Assembly: GCF_900106845.1 (NCBI RefSeq)
Contig: NZ_LT629850.1
Span: 426,747-490,746, forward strand
DNA length: 64,000 nucleotides
Direction of reading: 5' to 3'
Source: Romboutsia timonensis
Lineage (GTDB): Bacteria; Bacillota; Clostridia; Peptostreptococcales; Peptostreptococcaceae
Shown here: one piece after another, positions 43,374-52,874 of the stretch
How positions within the stretch are numbered: position 1 is the first letter of the stretch
How the letters are laid out: each line of letters starts with the position of its first letter
Notes under the pieces: model-generated
Told to the model about the DNA's origin: nothing
What the model saw: only the letters and a program-made list of their open reading frames with translations
The model's database searches: none
Program-made: the position numbers and the translations under genes

Positions 43374-43461
43374 CCTAGTAAAGTGGTATGAATTTAATCT
43401 TGACAAAATTACTAGGGTATAATAAAATTATATTGAAGGTAATACCTAGTAAAATAGTATG
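43374..43461. promoter_or_regulatory. iscR operator region: repeated CCTAGTAAA(R)TRGTATG boxes around the promoter
   Basis: Two direct copies of a 17-nt box, CCTAGTAAAGTGGTATG (43374-43390) and CCTAGTAAAATAGTATG (43445-43461), flank the promoter. A partial inverted copy, TTACTAGGGTAT (43409-43420), lies between -35 and -10. The second box resembles type 1 IscR sites (ATA...AAAATAGT...TAT). Autorepression by IscR, the first gene of the operon, is the natural reading. Confidence 0.65.
43400..43428 (+). promoter_or_regulatory. Promoter of the isc operon
   Basis: TTGACA (43400-43405), a 17-nt spacer and TAAAAT (43423-43428). The spacer contains the inverted half of the operator motif. Confidence 0.65.
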
Positions 43462-43491
43462 GATTACAATTCGTTGTAAAGGGTGATAAAT

Positions 43492-43941
43492 ATGAAATTA
43501 TCCACTAAGGGTAGATATGGACTTAAAGCAATGTTTCAATTATCATTAAATCAGAGCAATGGTCCTATTCCCTTAAAAAATATAGCTAGTAAGCAAAATA
43601 TATCAGAACAATATTTAGAGCAAATATTTTCATCTCTAAAAAAATCTGGATTAGTTCAAAGTGTTAGAGGAGCTCAAGGCGGATATTTATTATCAAAAGA
43701 ACCTAAAGATATAACTGTAGGTGATATACTAGTGGTACTAGAGGGGCCTGTTTCACTATCAGATTGTGTAATGGATGAAGATATATGTGAAAATTCTGGT
43801 AAATGTGTAACGAAAATTGTATGGGAAAAAATGAAAAAGGGTATAGAAGATGTAATAAATTCTATAACTCTTCAAGATATGATAGATGATCATAATAAAA
43901 ACATATTAGATAATGATATAACAAACTTAATTATAAAATAG
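43492..43941 (+). CDS. iscR: Rrf2-family iron-sulfur regulator IscR
   Basis: A 149-residue winged-helix regulator. STKGRYGLKAMFQLSLNQS is the Rrf2 start, the recognition helix lies in NISEQYLEQIFSSLKKSGLV, and the wing is VRGAQGGYLLSK. Three cysteines in LSDCVMDEDICENSGKCV (spacing x6 and x5) match the cluster ligands of IscR rather than the Cys-free CymR type. It is the first gene of iscR-iscS-iscU-mnmA and sits behind repeated operator boxes. The ATG at 43492 follows AAAGGGTGAT. Confidence 0.9.
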   Translation: MKLSTKGRYGLKAMFQLSLNQSNGPIPLKNIASKQNISEQYLEQIFSSLKKSGLVQSVRGAQGGYLLSKEPKDITVGDILVVLEGPVSLSDCVMDEDICENSGKCVTKIVWEKMKKGIEDVINSITLQDMIDDHNKNILDNDITNLIIK

Positions 43942-43958
43942 ATAGGGAGACGAAGAAA

Positions 43959-45143
43959 ATGGAAAAAAGAAGATTATATATGGATTATTCTGCGACAACT
44001 CCTGTAAAAAAAGAAGTTCTAGATGAAATGATGCCATATTTTACAGAAAACTTTGGAAACGCATCTAGTTTTCATACATTCGGAAGAGAAGCAAAAACTG
44101 CTTTAGATAAAGCTAGAGGGCAAGTTGCTAATCTTATAAATGCAAAGCCTAATGAAATATACTTTACAGCTGGTGGAACGGAAAGTGACAACTGGGCGAT
44201 AGAAGGTGTTGCTTTTGCTCATAGAAGTAAAGGAAATCATATAATAACATCTAAAATAGAACACCATGGAATACTTCACATATGTGAATATTTAGAAAAG
44301 CATCATGGATTTGAAGTAACTTATTTAGATGTTGATGCTGAAGGTAGAGTTAAATTAGATGAACTTGAAAAAGCAATAAAAGATACTACTATATTAATAA
44401 GTATAATGTTTGCAAATAATGAAATAGGAACAATACAACCAATAAAAGAAATTGGTGAAATAGCTAAAAAGCACAATGTATTATTCCATACAGATGCTGT
44501 TCAAGCAGCTGGTAATGTACCAATAGATGTTAAAGAATTAAATGTAGATTTAATGAGTATGTCTTCACATAAGATATATGGTCCTAAAGGAATAGGCGCT
44601 TTATATATAAAAACTGGTACAAAACTTCACTCTTTCGTTCATGGTGGTGCACAAGAAAGAAGAAGAAGAGCTGGTACTGAGAATATGCCATCTATAGTTG
44701 GATATGGAAAAGCAGCAGAACTTGCTAAAACTAATATAGACGAGCATATAGAAAGACTTACATCTTTAAGAACAAAATTAATAGATGGAATACTTGAAAA
44801 AATACCTTACACAAGAGTAAATGGTAGTTTAGAAAATAGATTACCAGGTAATGTTAACTTCTCGTTTGAATTTATAGAAGGAGAAGGAATATTATTAATG
44901 TTAGACATGTTAGGTATAGCTGCATCAAGTGGATCAGCTTGTACATCAGGATCACTTGATCCATCACATGTTTTAATGGCTATAGGATTACCACATGAGA
45001 TAGCACATGGATCATTAAGACTTTCAATAGGTGATTTTACAACAGAAGAAGATATAGATTATATAATAGAAAAATTACCAGCAGTTATAGAGAGATTAAG
45101 AATGATGTCTCCTTTATATGATGCTGTAACAAAACAAAAATAA
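43959..45143 (+). CDS. iscS: Cysteine desulfurase (IscS/NifS type)
   Basis: PLP enzyme that takes sulfur from cysteine for Fe-S clusters and tRNA thiolation. The 394-residue protein has MDYSATTPVKKEVLDEM, NASSFHTFGREA, TAGGTESDN, the PLP Lys in SSHKIYGPKGIGALY, and the catalytic Cys loop in ASSGSACTSGSLDPSHVL, the long-loop group I arrangement. It is placed between iscR and iscU and probably delivers sulfur to both IscU and MnmA. Confidence 0.95.
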   Translation: MEKRRLYMDYSATTPVKKEVLDEMMPYFTENFGNASSFHTFGREAKTALDKARGQVANLINAKPNEIYFTAGGTESDNWAIEGVAFAHRSKGNHIITSKIEHHGILHICEYLEKHHGFEVTYLDVDAEGRVKLDELEKAIKDTTILISIMFANNEIGTIQPIKEIGEIAKKHNVLFHTDAVQAAGNVPIDVKELNVDLMSMSSHKIYGPKGIGALYIKTGTKLHSFVHGGAQERRRRAGTENMPSIVGYGKAAELAKTNIDEHIERLTSLRTKLIDGILEKIPYTRVNGSLENRLPGNVNFSFEFIEGEGILLMLDMLGIAASSGSACTSGSLDPSHVLMAIGLPHEIAHGSLRLSIGDFTTEEDIDYIIEKLPAVIERLRMMSPLYDAVTKQK

Positions 45144-45189
45144 TAGCACGGAGCTAATAATATAATTAAGACTTAAGGAGGATAAGAAT

Positions 45190-45645
45190 ATGCAATACAG
45201 TGATAAAGTAATGGAACATTTCATGAATCCAAAAAATGTTGGAGAAATAGAAAATGCAAGTGGTATAGGTGAAGTTGGAAATGCTAAGTGTGGAGATATA
45301 ATGAGAATATATCTTGATATAGACCCAGAAACTCAAGTTATAAATGACGTTAAATTTAAAACTTTTGGATGTGGATCTGCTATAGCAAGCTCATCAATGG
45401 CTACTGAAATGGTAAAAGGAAAAACTATACATGAAGCATTAGCTGTAACTAATAAAGCAGTTGCAGAAGCTTTAGATGGTTTACCACCAGTAAAAATGCA
45501 CTGTTCAGTTTTAGCAGAACAAGCAATAAAAGCTGCTTTAATAGATTATTCTAAAAAGCATAATATACACATACCAGAGTTAGATGGTGTTGTTATAGAT
45601 GATGATCATGACCATCATCATGATATAGAAGAAGAGGAAATGTAA
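45190..45645 (+). CDS. iscU: Iron-sulfur cluster scaffold IscU/NifU with His-rich tail
   Basis: A 151-residue scaffold for Fe-S cluster assembly. The three ligand cysteines are in GNAKCGDIMRIYL, FGCGSAIASSSM and MHCSVLAEQAIK. The protein ends in an acidic, His-rich tail (DDDHDHHHDIEEEEM) that is likely to bind metal. The tail is absent from E. coli IscU but short His/Asp tails are not unusual in clostridial homologs. It follows iscS by 46 nt with AGGAGG. Confidence 0.93.
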   Translation: MQYSDKVMEHFMNPKNVGEIENASGIGEVGNAKCGDIMRIYLDIDPETQVINDVKFKTFGCGSAIASSSMATEMVKGKTIHEALAVTNKAVAEALDGLPPVKMHCSVLAEQAIKAALIDYSKKHNIHIPELDGVVIDDDHDHHHDIEEEEM

Positions 45646-45677
45646 TTTTAAATATAAAATTCAATAATTAGTATATA

Positions 45678-45713
45678 AATATCCCTTTTAGGTAATTACT
45701 TAAAAGGGATATT
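45678..45713 (+). terminator. Hairpin after iscU (weak terminator)
   Basis: A perfect 13-bp stem, AATATCCCTTTTA (45678-45690) with its complement (45701-45713), but only GTGATTT follows instead of a T run. It may allow partial read-through into mnmA. Confidence 0.55.
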
Positions 45714-45845
45714 GTGATTTAAAAGATATGATAAAATTTAAATTAGTAGATAGATATTAGATATAAATAAGTTTAGTCTTTAAAAAGTAAGATAAAATAT
45801 ATATAATAAAAAGATATAAGCAAATTCGTAAAAGAAGGTGACAAA

Positions 45846-46922
45846 ATGAAAAAAAGAGTAATGATCGGTATGAGTGGTGGAGTTGATAGTTCTGTTGCAG
45901 CATATCTTTTAAAAGAACAAGGATATGATGTTATAGGAGTTACTATGAAGCTATGGCAAGATGATGATGATGAACTTATAGAAAATGAAGGTGGATGTTG
46001 TTCATTAGCAGCTGTTGAAGATGCTAGAAGAGTTGCAGATAGAATAGGTATACCTTTTTATGTATTAAATTTTAGTGATGTATTTAAACAAAAGGTAATA
46101 GAGCCTTTTATAGATGAATATTTAAATGGTAGAACTCCAAATCCTTGTATAGCTTGTAATAAGCATATAAAATTTGATGATTTCTTTAATAAAGCACGTC
46201 AAATAGGATGTGATTATGTAGCTACAGGGCATTATGCTAAAATAGAAAAAGATGAAAAAACAGGAAGATATCTACTTAAAAAGTCTGTTACAGATAAAAA
46301 AGATCAAACTTATGCACTATATAATTTAACTCAAGAACAGTTAGAACACACATTACTTCCTATAGGTGATTATGAAAAAGAAAGAGTTAGAGAAATTGCA
46401 AAAGAAATAGGAATAGATGTTCATAATAAGCCAGATAGCCAAGAAATATGCTTTGTAAAAGATAATGACTATGCTGGATATGTAAAAAAACATTCTAAAA
46501 AAAGAATTGAAGAAGGTTATTTTGTAGATACTAAAGGTAATGTCTTAGGAAAGCATAAAGGTATAGTAAACTATACTATAGGTCAAAGAAAAGGATTAGG
46601 CATAGCTTTTGGAAAACCTATGTTTGTTATTGATATAAATGCTAAGAAAAACACTGTAGTGTTAGGTGATAATGAAGATTTATTTAATAAAGTTGTCATA
46701 GCAAAAGATGTTAATCTTATAGCATTTGATGAAATAACAGAACCAGTTAGAGTAGAAGCTAAGATAAGATATTCTGCTAAGCCATCTCCAGCTACAGTAT
46801 ACAAAATAGATAATAATAAAATAAAAATAGTATTTGATGAACCTCAAAGGGCTATAACTAAAGGGCAATCTGTTGTAATGTACAATGGTGATGTTGTAGT
46901 TGGTGGAGGAATAATCTGCTAA
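45846..46922 (+). CDS. mnmA: tRNA-specific 2-thiouridylase MnmA
   Basis: MnmA thiolates wobble U34 of tRNAs for Lys, Glu and Gln. The 358-residue protein has the PP-loop [15 protein letters not shown], the first catalytic Cys in [16 protein letters not shown], the persulfide-region Cys in [22 protein letters not shown] and [17 protein letters not shown], followed by a C-terminal beta-barrel. It lies directly after the isc genes that would supply its sulfur. An inverted repeat AATCAATA/TATTGATT (46931-46960) follows without a clear T run. Confidence 0.95.
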   Translation: MKKRVMIGMSGGVDSSVAAYLLKEQGYDVIGVTMKLWQDDDDELIENEGGCCSLAAVEDARRVADRIGIPFYVLNFSDVFKQKVIEPFIDEYLNGRTPNPCIACNKHIKFDDFFNKARQIGCDYVATGHYAKIEKDEKTGRYLLKKSVTDKKDQTYALYNLTQEQLEHTLLPIGDYEKERVREIAKEIGIDVHNKPDSQEICFVKDNDYAGYVKKHSKKRIEEGYFVDTKGNVLGKHKGIVNYTIGQRKGLGIAFGKPMFVIDINAKKNTVVLGDNEDLFNKVVIAKDVNLIAFDEITEPVRVEAKIRYSAKPSPATVYKIDNNKIKIVFDEPQRAITKGQSVVMYNGDVVVGGGIIC

Positions 46923-47039
46923 TAAAACTAAAATCAATATAATTTATAGTATTGATTAATTACACAAAATTTAGTAATATAACATATATAAGTAGTTAGA
47001 ATAAAGTTTAACATATGAATTCTAACTATAAAATTAAAT

Positions 47040-47288
47040 TTATTAGATACAGAGATAAGAAATAGTAAATTATTTGATGCCTTACAGAGAGAGGGAATTG
47101 GTGGAAGCCCTTAGGATAGAATAGTTGAAGCAGTCTTTGAGTATCAGTCCTGAAATAATAGTATGGATTGACGGTAGTTCCGTTATAACTAAGGTTTTCC
47201 GAAGATGTCATGATTTATTATGATAATTAGGGTGGTACCGCGAATGTAATCCTCGCCCCTATAAGTTTTTATAGGCGCGGGGTTTTTT
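47040..47288 (+). promoter_or_regulatory. T-box riboswitch of alaS
   Basis: A leader that senses uncharged tRNA(Ala). The T-box core AGGGTGGTACCGCG is at 47229-47242. Stem I features are AGAGAGAGGG near 47085 and GGTGGAAGCCC near 47100; GAAGCAGTC (47127-47135) offers GCA as an alanine specifier, though this placement is tentative. The terminator is the GC-rich hairpin 47251-47288 (CCCCTATAA/TTATAGG then GCGGGG and T6). Binding of uncharged tRNA to the T-box bulge would form the antiterminator and allow alaS expression. Confidence 0.92.
47251..47288 (+). terminator. Regulated terminator of the alaS T-box
   Basis: CCTCGCCCCTATAA pairs with TTATAGGCGCGGGG (small internal mismatch), followed by six T. 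It overlaps the antiterminator sequence that starts at the T-box core. Confidence 0.88.
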
Positions 47289-47445
47289 AATTATAAGGAA
47301 TTTATTTATAAGTTCCAAGCATTAAATTTGAATAATAAGCCTTAGATATTTGGTGATATAAGTAGTTTTGTTTGCTAAATAGTTAAAGTAAAATCAAATT
47401 TAGAATTTAAAAATAAAAGATATATAAAATAGGAGGAAATTTAAG

Positions 47446-50091
47446 ATGCAACAAATGGGATTAAATGAAATTAGAAGTAAATTTTTAAAGTTCTTTGAAT
47501 CTAAAGATCACTACTTAAAGGAAAGTGCTTCTTTAGTGCCACAAAATGATAAAAGTTTATTACTTATAAACTCAGGTATGGCTCCGCTTAAAAATTATTT
47601 TGCCGGTGTAGAAGTTCCACCAAGTGTTAGAATGACTACTTGCCAAAAGTGTATAAGAACAGGAGATATAGAAAATGTAGGAAAGACTGCTAGACATGGT
47701 ACTTTCTTTGAAATGTTAGGGAACTTCTCATTTGGAGATTACTTTAAAGAGCAATCTATATCTTGGGGATGGGAGTTTGTTACACAACATTTAAATATAC
47801 CTGAAGAGAAAGTATGGGTAACTGTATATGAAGAAGATGATGAAGCTTTTGGTATATGGGAAAATCAAATAAAAATACCTAAAGAAAGAATAGTTAGGCT
47901 TGGTAAAGATGATAACTTCTGGGAAATAGGTATAGGACCTTGTGGACCATGTTCAGAATTATACTTCGATAGAGGTGAAGAATATGGATGTGATAATCCG
48001 GATTGTAAACCAGGATGTGATTGTGATAGATATTTAGAATTCTGGAACCATGTTTTCACTCAATTCAATAGAGATGAAGAAGGTAACTATGGACAATTAG
48101 AACATAAAAATATAGATACTGGAATGGGTCTAGAAAGAATGGCTTGTATAATGCAAGGTGTAGATACTATATTTGATGTAGATACTATAAAGCATATATT
48201 AAATACAGTAGAAAAAATGGCTAATGTTGAATACGGAAAAGGTGGAAAAACTGACGTATCAATAAGAATAATAACTGACCATATAAGAGCGGTAAGTTTC
48301 TTAGTTGCAGATGGTGTATTACCATCTAATGAAGGTAGAGGATATGTTCTTAGAAGATTGTTAAGAAGAGCAGCACGTCATGGTAAGTTATTAGTAATAA
48401 AAGAAAACTTCTTATATAAATTAGTGGATGAAGTTATAAAAGTAAGTGGAGAAGCTTACCCAGAATTAGTAGAAAAAGAAAGCTACATCAAAAAAGTTAT
48501 AAGAATTGAAGAAGAAAAATTCAATGAAACTATAGAACAAGGTATGGAAATACTAGCTTCTTATATAGCAGATTTAAAGAAAAATGGAGAAACTACTTTA
48601 AGTGGAGAAAATGCATTTAAATTATATGACACTTATGGATTCCCAATAGATTTAACTCAAGAAATATTAGAAGAAGAACATTTATCTATAGATGAAGAAG
48701 CATTCAATGAGGAAATGAACAAGCAAAGAGAAAGAGCTAGAAGTGCTAGAGGAAATATGGATGGAGAAAGTTGGAAGGAAGATCCATTATCAAAATTAGA
48801 TTCTTCAGTAGCTAGTACTTTTGAAGGATATTTTGAATTAGAAAATTCAGGAATAATAAAAGCTATAGTTAAAGATAATGAATTAGTAGATTCAGCTGTA
48901 GCAGGAGACAAAGTTATTGTTGTACTTGATAAAACTACATTCTACCCAGAAGGTGGGGGACAAGCTGGGGATGCTGGACTTTTAGTAAATAAAAATGAAG
49001 ACATAGTAGTTGAAGTAATAGATACTAAAAAAGGTGCTAACAACACTATAAAGCATATAGGTATAGTAAAAAGCGGTATGATAAATACTGGAGAAAAATT
49101 ATCTACAATAGTAGATAAAGAAATAAGAATGGCATCTGCTAGAAATCACAGTGCTACTCACTTACTTCATAAAGCATTAAAAGAAGTTTTAGGAGAACAC
49201 GTTAACCAAGCAGGATCGCTTGTTACTTCAGAAAGATTAAGATTTGACGTAACTCATTTTGAAGCTATAACTAAGGAAGAATTAAAAGTTATAGAAGAAA
49301 AAGTAAATGATGTAATACTTGAATCTTTAAATATAACTTGTGAAAATATGAGTATAAATGATGCAAAAAATAAAGGAGCTATGGCTTTATTTGGTGAAAA
49401 ATATGGTGATGAAGTAAGAGTTGTTTCTATGGGAGATTATTCAATAGAACTTTGTGGTGGTACTCACTTAACTAATACTTCTCAAATAGGTATGTTTAAA
49501 ATATTATCTGAAGGTGGAGTAGCTGCAGGTGTTAGAAGAATAGAAGCTATAACAGGTAGAGCAGTTTACAACTACTTAAAAGAAAAAGAAGAAATAATAT
49601 CTAATGTATGCTCAAACTTAAAAACTAAAGAAGATAGTTTATCTCAAAAAGTAACTTATTTAATAGAAGAAAATAAATCATTATCAAAAGAATTACATGA
49701 TATGAAAACTAAGATGAGCTTACAAGCGGTAGACTCAGTACTTGACTCTAAATTAGATGTAAATGGAGTTAATTTAGTAACTACTAAATTTGAAGGTATG
49801 GATATGAATACTTTAAAAGAAGTTGCAGATAATTTAAGAGATAAATTAGTAAGTGGAGTTGTAGTACTTGCTAATACAACAGATGATAAATTAAATCTTG
49901 TAGCTACAGCAACTAAAGATGCAGTGGATAAAGGTGTTCACTGTGGAAATATAGTTAAATCTATTGCACAAATTGCTGGTGGAAAAGGTGGAGGAAGACC
50001 TAATATGGCTCAAGCTGGTGCACCAGATGTTTCTAAAGTTGATGAAGCCTTAAATCATGCAAGTGAAGTTTTAAAATCACAAGTTAAGTAA
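47446..50091 (+). CDS. alaS: Alanyl-tRNA synthetase
   Basis: An 881-residue class II synthetase. The catalytic core begins GLNEIRSKFLKFFESKDH with NSGMAPLKNYFAG and FFEMLGNFSFGDYFK. A Cys-rich insert CDNPDCKPGCDCDRY precedes EFWNHVFTQF. The editing domain has HSATHLLHKALKE and the CGGTH metal motif (IELCGGTHLTNT). The C-terminal DHHA1 domain ends GGKGGGRPNMAQAGAPD. The start follows AGGAGG. Expression is under the upstream T-box. Confidence 0.97.
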   Translation: MQQMGLNEIRSKFLKFFESKDHYLKESASLVPQNDKSLLLINSGMAPLKNYFAGVEVPPSVRMTTCQKCIRTGDIENVGKTARHGTFFEMLGNFSFGDYFKEQSISWGWEFVTQHLNIPEEKVWVTVYEEDDEAFGIWENQIKIPKERIVRLGKDDNFWEIGIGPCGPCSELYFDRGEEYGCDNPDCKPGCDCDRYLEFWNHVFTQFNRDEEGNYGQLEHKNIDTGMGLERMACIMQGVDTIFDVDTIKHILNTVEKMANVEYGKGGKTDVSIRIITDHIRAVSFLVADGVLPSNEGRGYVLRRLLRRAARHGKLLVIKENFLYKLVDEVIKVSGEAYPELVEKESYIKKVIRIEEEKFNETIEQGMEILASYIADLKKNGETTLSGENAFKLYDTYGFPIDLTQEILEEEHLSIDEEAFNEEMNKQRERARSARGNMDGESWKEDPLSKLDSSVASTFEGYFELENSGIIKAIVKDNELVDSAVAGDKVIVVLDKTTFYPEGGGQAGDAGLLVNKNEDIVVEVIDTKKGANNTIKHIGIVKSGMINTGEKLSTIVDKEIRMASARNHSATHLLHKALKEVLGEHVNQAGSLVTSERLRFDVTHFEAITKEELKVIEEKVNDVILESLNITCENMSINDAKNKGAMALFGEKYGDEVRVVSMGDYSIELCGGTHLTNTSQIGMFKILSEGGVAAGVRRIEAITGRAVYNYLKEKEEIISNVCSNLKTKEDSLSQKVTYLIEENKSLSKELHDMKTKMSLQAVDSVLDSKLDVNGVNLVTTKFEGMDMNTLKEVADNLRDKLVSGVVVLANTTDDKLNLVATATKDAVDKGVHCGNIVKSIAQIAGGKGGGRPNMAQAGAPDVSKVDEALNHASEVLKSQVK

Positions 50092-50115
50092 TCCTATTTT
50101 AAGGGGGCTTTAAAA

Positions 50116-50373
50116 ATGAATAAAGATTTAGATTATACTATGAAGTTTGAAGGGATATCAGACGATAAAATGAGTGTTTCACAAGCTCTAGATTTTGTAA
50201 ATGAAGCACTATTAGAAAAAGGATACAATCCTATAAATCAAATTATAGGATACCTTCTTTCAGGAGATTCTAGTTATATAACTGGATATAAAAATGCAAG
50301 ATCTATAATCAAAAAATTTGAAAGAGATGAGATACTTGAAGAAGTAATACAATATTACTTAAATAGAAAGTAG
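50116..50373 (+). CDS. ireB: IreB-family regulatory phosphoprotein (UPF0297)
   Basis: An 85-residue protein. MNKDLDYTMKFEGIS and NPINQIIGYLLSGDSSYIT are the family hallmarks. In Enterococcus, IreB is phosphorylated on threonines by the kinase IreK and lowers cephalosporin resistance; the N-terminal Thr of DYTMKF is a candidate site. The gene lies 24 nt after alaS, and ruvX and the DUF1292 gene follow beyond the membrane-protein gene, a conserved Firmicutes cluster (ireB-ruvX-DUF1292). Confidence 0.92.
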   Translation: MNKDLDYTMKFEGISDDKMSVSQALDFVNEALLEKGYNPINQIIGYLLSGDSSYITGYKNARSIIKKFERDEILEEVIQYYLNRK

Positions 50374-50383
50374 GTTAAAACTT

Positions 50384-52561
50384 ATGAAAAAGAAACTTGT
50401 ATCAGTACTGTTTGCAGTGATGGTACTTATAGTTTCTATTCCTAAATATAGCTTTGCTGCTGAAAGTGGCAAAGTTATATTTATAAATATGAATAGAACT
50501 ACTATAAAATCAATGCAAGACATACCTAGTTTAAAGGCTGAACTAGAAAAACGAGGATATATGGGTCTAATGAATATAAGAGGTGACAAAGGCACTGATG
50601 ATAAAAGATCCCTTGCAAGTATGGGTGCTGGAGGACGAGCAAACTTAGCATCTGACTCATATATAAACTTTAAAGAAGCAACTAAGGAAAATGCAACTAT
50701 TTATAAGTCATCAACAGGAAAAACTCCTAAAAAAATAAATGATTTATCAATAAATCAATCATTAAATGAAAATGAAGCAAATGGTCAATATGGATCTACA
50801 TTAGGTTCACTTGGACAAACTTTATCAGATAATAATTTTAAGGTTGCTGTTTTAGGAAATAGCGATACAGTAGAAAATGGCGAATTAAAAGAAAATAGAA
50901 ATATATGCTTAATAGCTATGGATAACTATGGTAGAGTAGCGGATGGAAATATCGAAGATATTAATATCGAAGACGATACCATGCCATTTGGAATAAGAGC
51001 TGATTATGATAAATTAACTAAAGAAACTAAATCATTATATGAAAATAATGATGCTTTATTTGTAGATTTAGGAGATACATATAGATTAGATCAATATAAA
51101 GGTTTTTTAAATGAGCATACTTATTCTAAAATGAAAAAAACTATACATAATAACATAAGTAAATATTTAGAATCAGTATTTAATATGGTAGGAGATAATG
51201 ATGTTGTTTATATAGCTAGCTCTTTCCCAAGTAAATTAGCTTATAAAAATAAAGAAAGATTATCTCCAATTATAAAGTTTAAAGGTAATGAAAAAGGTTT
51301 ATTATCTTCATCTACAACAAGAAGAGATGGTATTGTAGCCAATATAGATGTAGGAGTAGATATACTTAATGAATTTGGATTAGAAAATAAGTCTATGGTA
51401 GGTAGAGCTTATAGTTTAATACAAAAAGATGATAATGTAGATTTCTTATCATATGAACTTGAAAAAATGGCAACTATATCTAATATAAGATCAACAGTTG
51501 TAAATACTTTTGTAGGAGTTGTATCTGTATCTTGGGTTATAGGTATGGTAGCTATATTATTTAGAAATCGTATACCTAACAAAGATAAAGTATTTAATGT
51601 AATAAAAGAGTTTATAAAGTTAGGAATAATAATGCCATTAGTATTTTTATTAGCTCCTATATTTAACTTTAAAATACCTGTATCTATGACTATTGGTATA
51701 ATTATAACAACACTTGCTTTATACTTATTAGGTAGAGTTTTATTTAAAGATGATTTAAAACAGATGGGATTCTTTGCATTAATAACTATTTTAGTAATTG
51801 TAATAGATTGTATATTTGGAACGTACCTTATGAAAAATAATATAATGAGTTATGATGCAATTATTGGAGCTCGATATTATGGTGTAGGTAATGAGTATGA
51901 GGGTGTATCTATAGCAAGTCCTATATTTGCATTTGCAATACTATTAAATTATAATAAAAAGCTTCCAAAATGGTCGATAATAATAGCTTCAATAGTAATA
52001 TTAATAACTAGTGCATATCCTACTATGGGTGCTAATGTTGGTGGAGCTATATCTCAAACTGCTGCATATTTATTATTTATAATGCTTATATTTGATGTTA
52101 AATTAGATTTAAAGAAAGTAATATTAATAGGAATTTCAGTAGTTGCAGTGGTTGGAGCATTTGCATTTTTCGATATAGTATCAGGAAGCGAATCTCATTT
52201 AGGTTTATTTGTACAACAAATATTCTTAAATGGACCAAGCGCTATAATACAAACTTTTGCTAGAAAAATAGGTATGAATGTTAAGTTAGCTCAAACTAGT
52301 GTATGGGTAAATATATTACTAGCAGGTATATTTATAATAGGAATATTTATAATTAAGCCACCTAGACAATTTAGAATGATAGCTAAAAGATATCCTATGA
52401 TATTTAAAGGATTTATAGCTTCTATGGTGGGATGTATAGTAACCCTTTTAGTAAATGATTCAGGAATAGTTGCAGCATCTACAGCATCTATTTATATATT
52501 AATACCTCTTATAATAATAAGTATTAATATGTTAGTACCTGAAAATAAAGAGAATGATTAA
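50384..52561 (+). CDS. Large multi-pass membrane protein of unknown function with extracellular domain
   Basis: A 725-residue protein I do not recognise by function. It starts with a signal peptide (KKKLVSVLFAVMVLIVSIPK, cleavage near SFA-A), followed by an extracytoplasmic domain of about 345 residues. That domain has alternating beta/alpha patterns (VIFINMNRTTIKSMQDIPSL, FKVAVLGNSDT, NDVVYIASSF) that recall alkaline-phosphatase-like folds, but no metal-binding signature can be proven. Residues from about 375 form ten or so membrane segments, with a striking loop IIGARYYGVGNEYEGVS and TSAYPTMGANVGGAISQT. It is inserted between ireB and ruvX with only 10 nt spacing to ireB, so it is probably co-expressed with the cell-wall-stress regulator. 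Confidence 0.7.
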   Translation: MKKKLVSVLFAVMVLIVSIPKYSFAAESGKVIFINMNRTTIKSMQDIPSLKAELEKRGYMGLMNIRGDKGTDDKRSLASMGAGGRANLASDSYINFKEATKENATIYKSSTGKTPKKINDLSINQSLNENEANGQYGSTLGSLGQTLSDNNFKVAVLGNSDTVENGELKENRNICLIAMDNYGRVADGNIEDINIEDDTMPFGIRADYDKLTKETKSLYENNDALFVDLGDTYRLDQYKGFLNEHTYSKMKKTIHNNISKYLESVFNMVGDNDVVYIASSFPSKLAYKNKERLSPIIKFKGNEKGLLSSSTTRRDGIVANIDVGVDILNEFGLENKSMVGRAYSLIQKDDNVDFLSYELEKMATISNIRSTVVNTFVGVVSVSWVIGMVAILFRNRIPNKDKVFNVIKEFIKLGIIMPLVFLLAPIFNFKIPVSMTIGIIITTLALYLLGRVLFKDDLKQMGFFALITILVIVIDCIFGTYLMKNNIMSYDAIIGARYYGVGNEYEGVSIASPIFAFAILLNYNKKLPKWSIIIASIVILITSAYPTMGANVGGAISQTAAYLLFIMLIFDVKLDLKKVILIGISVVAVVGAFAFFDIVSGSESHLGLFVQQIFLNGPSAIIQTFARKIGMNVKLAQTSVWVNILLAGIFIIGIFIIKPPRQFRMIAKRYPMIFKGFIASMVGCIVTLLVNDSGIVAASTASIYILIPLIIISINMLVPENKEND

Positions 52562-52563
52562 GG

Positions 52564-52597
52564 AAATTAGTCAGGTTAAATATCCTGACTAATTTTT
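52564..52597 (+). terminator. Terminator before repeat copy C
   Basis: A 12-bp stem, AAATTAGTCAGG (52564-52575) with CCTGACTAATTT (52584-52595), an 8-nt loop and a T5 run. Repeat copy C begins at 52598. Confidence 0.85.
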
Positions 52598-52762
52598 ACG
52601 CTTAAGAAGATTATATTATATTGATAATCTTGGATAACTTAGTAAACATATTTATATAAATATATTATTTTTTAGCGTAAAAATATTTTGAGCAACGGAC
52701 AAAGTCGTTGGCGACATGAAATACTTCGCCGACACGTCGCTCAAGCGAAGCGAATTTTTTAT
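52598..52762 (+). repeat. Dispersed modular intergenic repeat, copy C (165 bp)
   Basis: It starts ACGCTTAAGAAGATTATATTAT and ends AAGCGAAGCGAATTTTTTAT. It lacks the cassette at the first site (TTTTGAGCAACGG) but carries it at the second (AATACTTCGCC...GCTCAA, 25 nt). The central hairpin is CAACG-GAC-AAA-GTC-GTTG, a different sequence from the CGGAT/ATCCG of copies A and B with pairing retained. The rest of the gap to ruvX (52763-52874) is AT-rich with no gene seen. Confidence 0.8.
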
Positions 52763-52874
52763 TTATAGTATATAATGATATAGATAACAAATGTATTAAT
52801 AAATACTTTATGGACAAATTAAATAAGAAAATAGTTTTATATTAAATTTATAAAATTGAATAAGGAGAAATAGT

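Noticed and set aside
43400-43423. TTGACA with TATAAT at 43418 as the iscR promoter
   Set aside because: The spacer would be only 12 nt; the TAAAAT at 43423 gives the proper 17 nt.
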